In this document: piece by piece, positions 1 to 6,258 of the stretch
How positions within the stretch are numbered: position 1 is the first letter of the stretch
Layout of the letters: each line of letters begins with the position of its first letter
NCBI GenBank assembly: GCA_905370385.1
Contig: CAJPKN010000055.1
Span: 1 to 9,421 of the forward strand
DNA length: 9,421 nucleotides
Direction: 5' to 3'
Origin: Stomatobaculum longum
GTDB lineage: Bacteria > Bacillota > Clostridia > Lachnospirales > Lachnospiraceae
The notes under the pieces: generated by a model
The model's database searches: none
Told to the model about the DNA's origin: nothing
What the model saw: only the letters and a program-made list of their open reading frames with translations
Translations under genes and position numbers: made by a program

Positions 1-1
1 C

Positions 2-1732
2 TATGAAATCGGAATGAGCCATCTTGGTATTCAGATTTTATACAGCATGTTCAATCGTCGCGAGGATGTGTATTGTGAGCGAGTTTTCTCGCCTTGGACC
101 GATTTGGATCGCATTCTGCGCGAAAAGAAGATACCGCTCTTTACACTCGAAAGTCAGCGTCCGGTAAAGGAGTGTGATTTTCTCGGCATCACGCTGCAGT
201 ACGAGATGTGCTACACCAATATTCTGCAAGTGCTTGAACTTTCGCAGATTCCGCTTCGTGCCGCTGACCGCAGAGACGGGGACCCTATTGTAATCGGCGG
301 AGGTCCCTGCACCTACAATCCGGAACCGATTGCACCCTTCTTTGATCTTTTCTACATGGGCGAGGGCGAGGTGGTCTACGATGAGCTCTTGGACCTCTAC
401 CGTGAACACAAGGAAGCGGGCGGAGACCGCGCTTCTTTCCTAAAAAAGGTTGCGTCTCTGCCGGGCATCTACGTGCCGGCGTTTTATGAGCCGGAATACC
501 ACGAAGACGGTACCTTGGCAGCCTTCAAGCCGCTCTGTCCCGAGGCTCCCGCAAAGGTACGTCGCCTTGTCATGTCCGTATTGGACCGCGCGGATTTTAT
601 TGACAATCCGCTGGTGCCCTTTATCCGCGTGACCCAGGACAGATCCGTGCTCGAATTGATGCGCGGCTGTATTCGCGGTTGTCGTTTTTGTCAGGCCGGC
701 AATGTATACCGTCCGCAGCGCGAGCATTCGGTCGAGTATCTGAAACGCTATGCGGAGAAGCTACTGAAAATCACCGGCAACGAGGAGATTTCCTTGAGCT
801 CGCTGAGTTCCAGTGACTACTCCCACCTGCAGGAATTTCTGGAGTACCTGATTCAATACACCAAGGAGCGAAAAATCAACATCTCGCTTCCGTCCCTGCG
901 CATCGACGCTTTTTCGCTTGATGTCATGGAGCGCATTCAAGATGTCAAAAAGAGTTCGCTCACCTTTGCGCCGGAGGCCGGAACCCAGCGTCTCCGCGAT
1001 GTCATCAATAAGGGCATTACGGAAGAGGACATCATGCGCGGTGTTTCCTCCGCTTTCCACGGAGGCTGGACTAAGGTGAAGTTCTACTTTATGCTCGGAC
1101 TTCCGACGGAGACCGAGGAGGATAGAAAGGGTATACCGGATCTCTGCGAAAAGGTCGCCGATCTCTTCTACGATGAGATTCCGAAGAGTGAGCGCGTGGG
1201 CAGAGTTCAGATCTCTGCAAGTTCCTCTTTCTTTGTCCCGAAGCCCTTTACCCCCTTCCAGTGGGCCCCCATGTGCACCGCGGAAGAGTACAAACAGCGC
1301 GCACACTTTGTAAAGGAGACCTTTAAACAAGAGAAGAACTGGAAGAGCCTCCGCTATCAATACCACGATGTCGGCACCACGCTGATGGAAGGCGTTTTCG
1401 CGCGCGGAGACAGACGCGTTGCGGATGTCATTGAACGCGCTTACCGGGACGGCGCCATGTATGATGCCTGGACCGAGTATTTTGACGAGGCTCGCTGGGC
1501 GAATGCCTTTGCGACCTGCGCGGTGGATCCCGACTTTTACACCCAACGTGAGCGCAGCACGGACGAACTGTTGCCTTGGGACTTCATTGACTGCGGTGTC
1601 AGCAAAGAGTTCCTGAAGCGAGAGTGGAACAATGCCTTACAGGAGAAGGTGACGCCGAACTGCCGCGAACACTGCGCCAGCTGCGGCGCAACATCTTATC
1701 AGGGAGGAGTTTGTTTTGAAAACAAGAGTTAA
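2..1732 (+). CDS. Radical SAM protein, TIGR03960 family (5' truncated by window edge)
   Basis: The reading frame is open to the window edge: four codons (Tyr-Glu-Ile-Gly) precede the Met at 14, and this family normally reads EIGMSHLG here, so that Met is internal and an N-terminal segment (perhaps 40-60 residues) is missing. Numbering from that Met, the first ~190 residues resemble a B12-binding-like fold (IVIGGGP, FYMGEGE). The radical SAM core follows with Cys219-x3-Cys223-x2-Cys226 (CIRGCRFC), the three ligands of the SAM-binding [4Fe-4S] cluster. The tail has another CX3CX2C (Cys550, Cys554, Cys557) plus Cys567. Members of this family nearly always lie beside, or are fused to, a DUF2344 protein, as here. 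The reaction and substrate are unknown to me; an RNA or ribosome-related modification is only a guess from the neighbours. The stop lies 17 nt inside the next gene. Family assignment is firm, function is not. Confidence 0.93.
   Translation, partial: YEIGMSHLGIQILYSMFNRREDVYCERVFSPWTDLDRILREKKIPLFTLESQRPVKECDFLGITLQYEMCYTNILQVLELSQIPLRAADRRDGDPIVIGGGPCTYNPEPIAPFFDLFYMGEGEVVYDELLDLYREHKEAGGDRASFLKKVASLPGIYVPAFYEPEYHEDGTLAAFKPLCPEAPAKVRRLVMSVLDRADFIDNPLVPFIRVTQDRSVLELMRGCIRGCRFCQAGNVYRPQREHSVEYLKRYAEKLLKITGNEEISLSSLSSSDYSHLQEFLEYLIQYTKERKINISLPSLRIDAFSLDVMERIQDVKKSSLTFAPEAGTQRLRDVINKGITEEDIMRGVSSAFHGGWTKVKFYFMLGLPTETEEDRKGIPDLCEKVADLFYDEIPKSERVGRVQISASSSFFVPKPFTPFQWAPMCTAEEYKQRAHFVKETFKQEKNWKSLRYQYHDVGTTLMEGVFARGDRRVADVIERAYRDGAMYDAWTEYFDEARWANAFATCAVDPDFYTQRERSTDELLPWDFIDCGVSKEFLKREWNNALQEKVTPNCREHCASCGATSYQGGVCFENKS
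1701..1709 (+). promoter_or_regulatory. Ribosome binding site for the TTG-started DUF2344 gene
   Basis: AGGGAGGAG lies 6 nt ahead of a TTG codon at 1716, inside the 3' end of the radical SAM gene. No ATG or GTG is available in frame near this site, and the protein begins with the family's expected KTRVKFSKEGNLRFVGHLD pattern from that TTG. The site therefore decides the start. Confidence 0.85.
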
Positions 1733-2474
1733 ATTCTCAAAGGAGGGAAATCTCCGCTTTGTCGGCCACCTGGATATGATGCGCTATTTCCAGAAGGCAA
1801 ACCGGCGCGCCGAACTCCCCGTCGCGTACTCCGAAGGCTTTCATCCCCACCAGATTATGAGCTTTGCGGCACCGCTCGGCATGGGACTTGAGGGCAAGGC
1901 CGAGTACTTCGATTTGCGCATTGCGGAAGAGGGGGCAAGCGGGCTGCACAGCGAAGAGGCCGTGGAACGCTTAAATCGGGAAATGGCGGAGGGTATTAAA
2001 ATCCTCTCCTTCCTAAAGCTTCCTGACGACTCCCCAAACTGTATGTCCATTGTCCATGCCGCAGACTATGAGATTTTTTTCCGCGCGAGCGCAACAGAGG
2101 ATCTGATTGCAGGGCAGTTTTCGGACGGTACCGCTTACCGCGCGCTCTCCAAAGCGGAGCGCGAACTACTCTGCGCTGCCATAGACAGCTTGCTCTCGCA
2201 GTCTGAAATCACAGTGGAAAAGACCGGCAAGAAAGGCAAGCTCCGAGAACTCGACATACGCCCCATGATCCACAGCCTTCGCTTGGAAGACAATCGCCTT
2301 CGCTGTACCGTGGCGCAGGGCAGTGAGGCAAATTTAAAGCCTGAGCTTCTTCTTTCCGCGCTCTTTGCGCGCGAAGAGGGGCGTTCCTTTGCGAACTTGC
2401 CGCGTCGCGTGGTTCGCACCGAACTCTACGACAGCGAGATGAGGAATTTGGAAAGCTATGGAGAAGTCTTCTGA
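1716..2474 (+). CDS. TIGR03936 / DUF2344 radical SAM-linked protein
   Basis: A 252-residue protein starting with TTG. The N-terminal third carries the family signature: RFVGHLDMMRYFQKANRRA at residues 14-32, then SEGFHPHQ at 39-46 and a PLGMGLEGKAEYFDL stretch. The family is known as 'radical SAM-linked' because it accompanies TIGR03960, in some genomes as a C-terminal fusion to it. Here the two are separate genes overlapping by 17 nt, which implies equal, coupled production and probably a complex. There is no signal peptide or membrane segment, so it should be cytoplasmic. Its biochemical role is not known to me; acting as a partner or substrate-binding subunit of the radical SAM enzyme is inference. 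The C-terminal half (after about residue 110) has no motif I recognise. It overlaps the following RNase gene by another 17 nt. Confidence 0.92.
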   Translation: MKTRVKFSKEGNLRFVGHLDMMRYFQKANRRAELPVAYSEGFHPHQIMSFAAPLGMGLEGKAEYFDLRIAEEGASGLHSEEAVERLNREMAEGIKILSFLKLPDDSPNCMSIVHAADYEIFFRASATEDLIAGQFSDGTAYRALSKAERELLCAAIDSLLSQSEITVEKTGKKGKLRELDIRPMIHSLRLEDNRLRCTVAQGSEANLKPELLLSALFAREEGRSFANLPRRVVRTELYDSEMRNLESYGEVF

Positions 2475-3522
2475 CAAACTTGTGGTTTGCCGCTTTCGAG
2501 ACGGCGTCCTCAGCACTTGGTTTCAGAGCGGACGTGCGGCAGAACTGGAATTCTCTCGGGCGCATGAAACCGAGGTCGGCGCAATCTATTTGGCGCGTGT
2601 TTCCCATGTGCAAAAAAACATAAATGCAGCCTTTCTGGATATCGGCAAAGGGGTGAATGCCTACTTGAATCTTGAGAAGGCAAAAAAAATACGCCTCGCA
2701 AACGGTGAACCGGCGGATCGAATTACCGAGGGAACGGAGCTTCTGGTTGAAATCAAAAAGGATGCGCACGCGAAAAAGGGCTATACGGCCGCTGCCGCGC
2801 GTTTTCGAAAAGACGATCCCGTACTGTCCCGCGCCGCATTCTTGCAGGCACCGCGCTGCTTAAAGCCCGCGCCCAAGGCCTGGGAACAGCTGCTCGCGGC
2901 GTGTCTGCGAAGCGGCAATCCCTTGGAGCTTATCACGGATCTCCCCGAAGTATATGAGCAGCTCAGTGGCTCTTCGCCGGAAGAGATGCCGGAATACCGC
3001 AAAAAATTACCGGAACGTTTTCAGGGAGAGGAACTTAACACAAAGCAGCTAAACGAACAGCTCAAGCTTCGCTATTACGCGGATGCAAAGCTCAGCCTCC
3101 CCGTGGTATACGGACTTGAGACCGTCGTACAGTCTGCGCTGGCGCGACGTGTCTGGCTGCCGAGCGGCGGCAATATCATGATTGAGCGCACCGAGGCACT
3201 CACCGTGATCGATGTAAACAGCGGCAAGGATGTGCGCGGTAAAGATAAGGAGGCAACCTTAAGCCGCACCAATCGGGAGGCCGCGGAAGAGCTGATGCAT
3301 CAACTGCGACTTCGCAATTTATCCGGCATCATCTTGGTCGATTTCATAGACTTCGCGGAACAGGAGCATCTGGACGCACTCGTCGATACCCTTGAGACCC
3401 TCGCCGCAAAGGATACGTTAGCGACCAAATTTGTGGACATTACAGGCTTAAATCTCGCGGAGCTGGTAAGGCCGCGCCGCGGAAAGAGCATACAAGAACA
3501 ATTCTTTTCGCCAAATTCTTGA
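2458..3522 (+). CDS. Short ribonuclease G/E family endoribonuclease
   Basis: A 354-residue member of the RNase E/G family, which cuts single-stranded RNA in mRNA turnover and rRNA maturation. An S1-like RNA-binding domain occupies about residues 39-115 ([26 protein letters not shown]). The DNase I-like catalytic part holds [23 protein letters not shown] with Asp252, and VDFIDF with Asp295. These match the Mg-binding pair Asp303/Asp346 of E. coli RNase E with the same 43-residue spacing, so it is predicted active. Two usual elements are absent: the segment with the 5'-monophosphate-sensing Arg-Thr motif (the stretch between S1 and catalytic parts is roughly 50 residues shorter than in E. coli), and the CPxCxG Zn-link plus small domain, since the protein ends soon after [14 protein letters not shown]. 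Translation starts at an ATG inside the DUF2344 gene behind only a weak GGAAAG site, suggesting coupling. The rplU promoter begins at its stop codon. Confidence 0.9.
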   Translation: MEKSSDKLVVCRFRDGVLSTWFQSGRAAELEFSRAHETEVGAIYLARVSHVQKNINAAFLDIGKGVNAYLNLEKAKKIRLANGEPADRITEGTELLVEIKKDAHAKKGYTAAAARFRKDDPVLSRAAFLQAPRCLKPAPKAWEQLLAACLRSGNPLELITDLPEVYEQLSGSSPEEMPEYRKKLPERFQGEELNTKQLNEQLKLRYYADAKLSLPVVYGLETVVQSALARRVWLPSGGNIMIERTEALTVIDVNSGKDVRGKDKEATLSRTNREAAEELMHQLRLRNLSGIILVDFIDFAEQEHLDALVDTLETLAAKDTLATKFVDITGLNLAELVRPRRGKSIQEQFFSPNS

Positions 3523-3547
3523 CAGGTTATAACGGTTCTTGTAATAT
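3519..3547 (+). promoter_or_regulatory. Sigma-A type promoter of the rplU-prp-rpmA operon
   Basis: A perfect -35 box TTGACA (3519-3524) is followed by a 17-nt spacer and a -10 box TAATAT (3542-3547), one base from consensus with ideal spacing. The -35 box contains the TGA stop codon of the RNase G/E gene, so the ribosomal protein operon starts exactly where the preceding operon's coding sequence ends. Transcription is expected to begin near 3554-3556, giving a leader of roughly 78 nt. This strength suits ribosomal protein genes. Confidence 0.88.
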
Positions 3548-3560
3548 ATATGGGTATGCC

Positions 3561-3606
3561 GCACAACAAGGTCTAAGTTCTGTCAAGGGCAGACACCATC
3601 GTTGGC
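3561..3606 (+). promoter_or_regulatory. Candidate L21-leader RNA structure ahead of rplU
   Basis: Between promoter and rplU the transcript can fold into a nested structure. GC-a-CAAC (3561-3567) pairs with GTTGGC (3601-3606) around a bulged A. Inside it GGT (3570-3572) pairs with ACC (3595-3597), and CTGTC (3580-3584) pairs with GGCAG (3588-3592) across an AAG loop. An internal asymmetric loop CTAAGTT lies on the 5' side. Position, length and nesting fit the L21 leader class described upstream of rplU in Firmicutes, where L21 is thought to repress its own operon. The pairing is seen in the sequence; the class assignment is from memory and would need a covariance-model match. The Shine-Dalgarno lies 14 nt downstream of the outer stem. 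Confidence 0.62.
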
Positions 3607-3632
3607 GAGTAATGATTGAAGGAGGTACCAGT

Positions 3633-3941
3633 ATGTACGCGATTATTGCGACTGGCGGGAAGCAGTATAAGGTATCGGAAGGTGACATCATTAAGGTTGA
3701 GAAGCTTGGCGTTGAAGCAGGTCAGACGGTTACGTTTGATCAGGTTCTTGCTGTCAACAACGGCGAGCTGACTGTCGGTGCACCCACGGTGTCCGGCGCA
3801 AGCGTGAGCGCAACCGTGCTGAGAGAGGCAAAGGCGAAGAAGGTCATTGTCTACAAGTACAAGGCGAAGCTCGGCTATCACAAGAAGAACGGCCACAGAC
3901 AGCTTTTCACGCAGGTGAAGATCGATAAGATCAATGCCTAA
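3633..3941 (+). CDS. rplU: 50S ribosomal protein L21 (bL21)
   Basis: A 102-residue protein, the normal size for bL21, which binds 23S rRNA in the large subunit. It begins [14 protein letters not shown], the family's N-terminal signature, and ends with the characteristic basic segment [22 protein letters not shown] that contacts rRNA. The ATG at 3633 is chosen because GGAGGT (3621-3626) lies 6 nt upstream; a longer in-frame reading from TTG at 3519 would begin in the promoter -35 box and add residues unlike L21. It is the first gene of the L21-Prp-L27 operon, behind a strong promoter and a probable autoregulatory leader. Confidence 0.98.
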   Translation: MYAIIATGGKQYKVSEGDIIKVEKLGVEAGQTVTFDQVLAVNNGELTVGAPTVSGASVSATVLREAKAKKVIVYKYKAKLGYHKKNGHRQLFTQVKIDKINA

Positions 3942-3944
3942 GGC

Positions 3945-4274
3945 ATGATAGAAGTTGAAATTCTGCGCAACAAGAGCGGTAGGGCAGTGGGAATCCGCTC
4001 CCTCGGTCATGCGGACTATGCCGACAGCGGTTATGATATCATCTGTGCGGCGGTCTCCGCGCTGGAACTCAATTTTGCAAATTCTGTCGCAGAGTTGACA
4101 GATGCAAAGTTTGAGACGCACTTCGGCGAGGAGGAAGGAAGCTTTGACTTCGTGCTCTTGGGCAAACGTAACGAAAACGCCGAACTTCTGCTAAAGTCGC
4201 TCCTTTTGGGGTATGCGGCCATTCGGCAGGAATACGGCAGTGAATATTTATTGATCAAAGATCAGGAGGTGTAA
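3945..4274 (+). CDS. prp: Ribosomal-processing cysteine protease Prp
   Basis: A 109-residue cysteine protease that removes the N-terminal extension of L27 so that the mature protein can sit near the peptidyl-transferase centre. The catalytic pair is present as His22 in [11 protein letters not shown] and Cys34 in ICAAVSAL, the same positions as in the characterised S. aureus enzyme. The gene lies between rplU (3-nt gap) and rpmA (stop and first ATG share one base), the standard arrangement in Firmicutes, Fusobacteria and relatives that make extended L27. No clear Shine-Dalgarno precedes the ATG at 3945, so translation probably depends on ribosomes finishing rplU. Size and motifs are complete. 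Older annotations call it DUF464 or YsxB. Confidence 0.96.
   Translation: MIEVEILRNKSGRAVGIRSLGHADYADSGYDIICAAVSALELNFANSVAELTDAKFETHFGEEEGSFDFVLLGKRNENAELLLKSLLLGYAAIRQEYGSEYLLIKDQEV
4264..4270 (+). promoter_or_regulatory. Ribosome binding site that chooses the second ATG of rpmA
   Basis: AGGAGGT lies within the last codons of prp. Two consecutive ATG codons follow: at 4274, only 3 nt away, and at 4277, 6 nt away. The second spacing is the more usual one, so rpmA probably starts at 4277, two bases after the prp stop codon. Confidence 0.7.
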
Positions 4275-4276
4275 TG

Positions 4277-4573
4277 ATGTTGTTCACGATGAACCTTCAG
4301 CTGCATGCTCATAAGAAAGGTGTCGGATCGACCAAGAACGGTCGTGATTCCGAGTCCAAGCGCCTTGGCGCGAAGCGGGCAGACGGTCAGTTTGTTTTGG
4401 CCGGCAATATCCTTTACAGACAGAGAGGCACGCACATTCATCCGGGCGTCAATGTCGGCAGAGGCGGCGATGATACCCTGTTCGCAACGGCAGACGGTAT
4501 TGTGAAATTCGAGAGATGGGGCAAGTACCGCAAGAAAGTTTCTGTCTACCCGAAGGCAGAGGCTGCTGAGTAA
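4277..4573 (+). CDS. rpmA: 50S ribosomal protein L27 (bL27), precursor with N-terminal extension
   Basis: A 98-residue precursor of bL27, whose mature N-terminus reaches the peptidyl-transferase centre. The family core is clear: [27 protein letters not shown], then [13 protein letters not shown] and a C-terminal [10 protein letters not shown] segment. The first 11 residues ([11 protein letters not shown]) are the extension typical of Clostridia and Bacilli, which Prp, encoded immediately upstream, is expected to cleave after the Ala. The start at 4277 is preferred over the adjoining ATG at 4274 because of Shine-Dalgarno spacing; the later ATG at 4289 has no ribosome binding site and would drop part of the cleavage motif. 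A 13-bp hairpin follows the gene. Confidence 0.97.
   Translation: MLFTMNLQLHAHKKGVGSTKNGRDSESKRLGAKRADGQFVLAGNILYRQRGTHIHPGVNVGRGGDDTLFATADGIVKFERWGKYRKKVSVYPKAEAAE
4289..4309 (+). other. Prp cleavage motif in the L27 leader peptide
   Basis: These codons encode MNLQLHA, followed by HKKG. In S. aureus L27 the corresponding motif is LNLQFFA with cleavage after Ala before SKKG, and clostridial homologues that I remember read NLQLFAHKKG. Here the residue before the terminal Ala is His instead of Phe. Cleavage after Ala11 (numbered from the ATG at 4277) is the inferred event; the His is directly visible. Confidence 0.75.
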
Positions 4574-4600
4574 AACTGAACGAGAGCTGTAGTGTAAGAC

Positions 4601-4639
4601 CGGGCTTCATACTGCTAAGTATGAAGCCCGTTTGTGTTT
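4601..4639 (+). terminator. Intrinsic terminator or attenuator after rpmA
   Basis: Perfect 13-bp inverted repeat: arm 4601-4613 (CGGGCTTCATACT), loop GCTA, arm 4618-4630, followed by TTTGTGTTT. The stem is strong and GC-rich at its base, but the U-tract is broken by two G residues, so termination may be incomplete. The obgE Shine-Dalgarno begins only 12 nt further on and no good promoter is visible between hairpin and obgE, which favours partial read-through. Confidence 0.8.
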
Positions 4640-4660
4640 CAGCTGAATACAGGAGATAGG

Positions 4661-5941
4661 ATGTTTACAGATAACGCCAAAATTTATATTCAATCCGGCA
4701 AGGGCGGCGACGGTCATGTGAGCTTTCGCCGCGAACTCTTTGTTCCGGCAGGCGGTCCCGACGGCGGTGACGGCGGCAGAGGCGGCGATATTATCTTTGA
4801 AGTCTATGACGGTTTGAACACCCTGACGGACTTCCGCCATATCCGGAAGTATGTTGCACAGAACGGTGAGCCCGGCGGCAAAAAACGCTGCCACGGCGCA
4901 GACGGCAAAGATTTGGTGATTCGTGTTCCGGAGGGCACCGTAATTCGCGATGCAGAGAGCGGCAAAGTGATTGCCGATATGTCCGGTGAGAATCGCCGTA
5001 TGATTGTACTGCGCGGCGGCAAGGGCGGCGTCGGCAACATGCACTTTGCGACCGCAACCATGCAGGCGCCGAACTACGCAAAACCGGGTCAGGCAGGCAA
5101 GGGCCTCTTTGTCCGCTTGGAACTCAAGGTCATCGCGGATGTCGGTCTGGTCGGTTTTCCGAACGTCGGAAAATCCACCTTATTGAGTCGTGTCAGCAAC
5201 GCACGCCCCGAGATTGCCAACTATCACTTTACAACCCTGCGCCCGCATCTCGGCGTTGTTGACCTCGATGACGGCGAAGGCTTTGTGATGGCAGATCTCC
5301 CCGGTCTCATTGAAGGTGCTTCGGAGGGCGTGGGCCTCGGTTATGATTTCCTTCGCCACGTGGAACGCACCAAGGTACTGGTTCATGTGGTGGATGCCGC
5401 ATCGACCGAAGGAAGGGATCCGGTCGAAGATGTACGCCGCATACAACACGAGCTTGAAAAATATGATGCTTCGTTGCTTTCGCGCCCGCAGATCATTGCA
5501 GCAAACAAGATTGACAGCATACAGCCGGAAGAGGGCGAAGAAAATCCGATTGACCGCCTGCGCGCGGCTTTTCCGGAGCTTCCGCTCTACCCGATTTCCG
5601 GTGTTACCGGTGAGGGCATACGTGCGCTGACCTACGGTATCCTCGAAATACTGCGCGGCATGGAGCGTGAAATTACGGTCTTTGAGCCGGAAATGGAAAT
5701 CAGTTATGATTCGGACCGCAACCTACCCTACACGATAGAGCGTGACGGTGCGGTCTTTGTGGTGGAAGGTCCGCGCATTGAAAAGATGCTCGGCTATACC
5801 AATCTGGAGTCGGAGAAGGGCTTTAACTTCTTCCAGGGCTTCTTAAAGGACAGCGGCATTCTGGAAGATCTCGAAAAGGCAGGCATTCAGGACGGCGATA
5901 CGGTGCGCATGTACGGTCACGAGTTTGATTATTACAAATAA
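4661..5941 (+). CDS. obgE: Obg family GTPase (50S assembly / stress GTPase)
   Basis: A 426-residue essential GTPase that acts in late 50S subunit assembly and in the stringent response. An N-terminal glycine-rich Obg domain covers about residues 1-157 (SGKGGDGHVSFRRE; GGPDGGDGGRGGD; GGKGGVGN). The G domain follows with the P-loop GFPNVGKST at 165-173, switch II/G3 DLPGLIEG from Asp212, and NKID at 282-285. A C-terminal OCT domain takes up the last ~85 residues (ITVFEPEMEI to the end), as in Bacillus Obg. The ATG at 4661 is chosen because AGGAG (4651-4655) lies 5 nt upstream and MFTDNAKIYI matches the family N-terminus; the in-frame GTG at 4634 lies in the U-tract of the preceding hairpin. It leads a five-gene cluster with yhbY, nadD, yqeK and rsfS. 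Confidence 0.98.
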   Translation: MFTDNAKIYIQSGKGGDGHVSFRRELFVPAGGPDGGDGGRGGDIIFEVYDGLNTLTDFRHIRKYVAQNGEPGGKKRCHGADGKDLVIRVPEGTVIRDAESGKVIADMSGENRRMIVLRGGKGGVGNMHFATATMQAPNYAKPGQAGKGLFVRLELKVIADVGLVGFPNVGKSTLLSRVSNARPEIANYHFTTLRPHLGVVDLDDGEGFVMADLPGLIEGASEGVGLGYDFLRHVERTKVLVHVVDAASTEGRDPVEDVRRIQHELEKYDASLLSRPQIIAANKIDSIQPEEGEENPIDRLRAAFPELPLYPISGVTGEGIRALTYGILEILRGMEREITVFEPEMEISYDSDRNLPYTIERDGAVFVVEGPRIEKMLGYTNLESEKGFNFFQGFLKDSGILEDLEKAGIQDGDTVRMYGHEFDYYK

Positions 5942-5942
5942 C

Positions 5943-5947
5943 GGAGG
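5943..5947 (+). promoter_or_regulatory. Ribosome binding site for the TTG-started yhbY gene
   Basis: GGAGG sits 5 nt before a TTG at 5953 and immediately after the obgE stop codon. The first in-frame ATG (5992) would remove the family's N-terminal KQRSFLKG helix and has no Shine-Dalgarno, so the TTG is the start. Confidence 0.8.
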
Positions 5948-5952
5948 AAACC

Positions 5953-6252
5953 TTGAATAGCAAACAGCGTTCGTTTTTGAAGGGGATTGCGATGACGACG
6001 GAGCCGATTTTCCAAATCGGAAAATCCGCCCTTACCCCGGAACTCACGACTGCGGTCGGCGAAGCACTTGAAAAGAGGGAACTTGTCAAGATTTCGGTGC
6101 TGCAAAATTGTCTCGACGACCCGAAGGATATGGCAGCGCGACTCGCAGACAGAACCCAAAGTGAGGTGGTGCAGGTAATCGGCAAGAAGATTGTGCTGTA
6201 TCGCCAAGCGAAAGAAGAGAAGCACCGCAAGATCGTGCTGCCGCGCGGCTAA
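5953..6252 (+). CDS. yhbY: YhbY-type CRM-domain RNA-binding protein
   Basis: A 99-residue single-CRM-domain protein of the YhbY/YqeI family, which associates with pre-50S particles and is thought to help ribosome assembly. Visible family features are the N-terminal KQRSFLKGIAM helix, the IFQIGKSALTPELTTAVGEALEKRELVKISVL core, and the C-terminal VVQVIGKKIVLYR strand. The usual GxxG RNA-contact loop reads Gly23-Lys-Ser-Ala26, so the second glycine is replaced by Ala. The gene follows obgE after an 11-nt gap and starts with TTG. Its place between obgE and nadD is the normal Firmicutes arrangement and suits a ribosome-assembly role. It is called yqeI in Bacillus. Confidence 0.94.
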   Translation: MNSKQRSFLKGIAMTTEPIFQIGKSALTPELTTAVGEALEKRELVKISVLQNCLDDPKDMAARLADRTQSEVVQVIGKKIVLYRQAKEEKHRKIVLPRG

Positions 6253-6258
6253 ACAGCC

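Noticed and set aside
761..1546. Long minus-strand open frame (261 codons) opposite the radical SAM gene
   Set aside because: It lies wholly within a well-identified gene, has no Shine-Dalgarno or recognisable motif, and its residues follow codon periodicity of the sense gene.
3519..3632. In-frame N-terminal extension of L21 from a TTG at 3519
   Set aside because: The extension covers the promoter and leader; GGAGGT 6 nt before the ATG at 3633 and the family N-terminus [14 protein letters not shown] fix the start.
4634..4660. GTG start giving obgE nine extra residues
   Set aside because: It falls in the U-tract region of the hairpin without a Shine-Dalgarno, while the ATG at 4661 has AGGAG at 5 nt and matches the Obg N-terminus.
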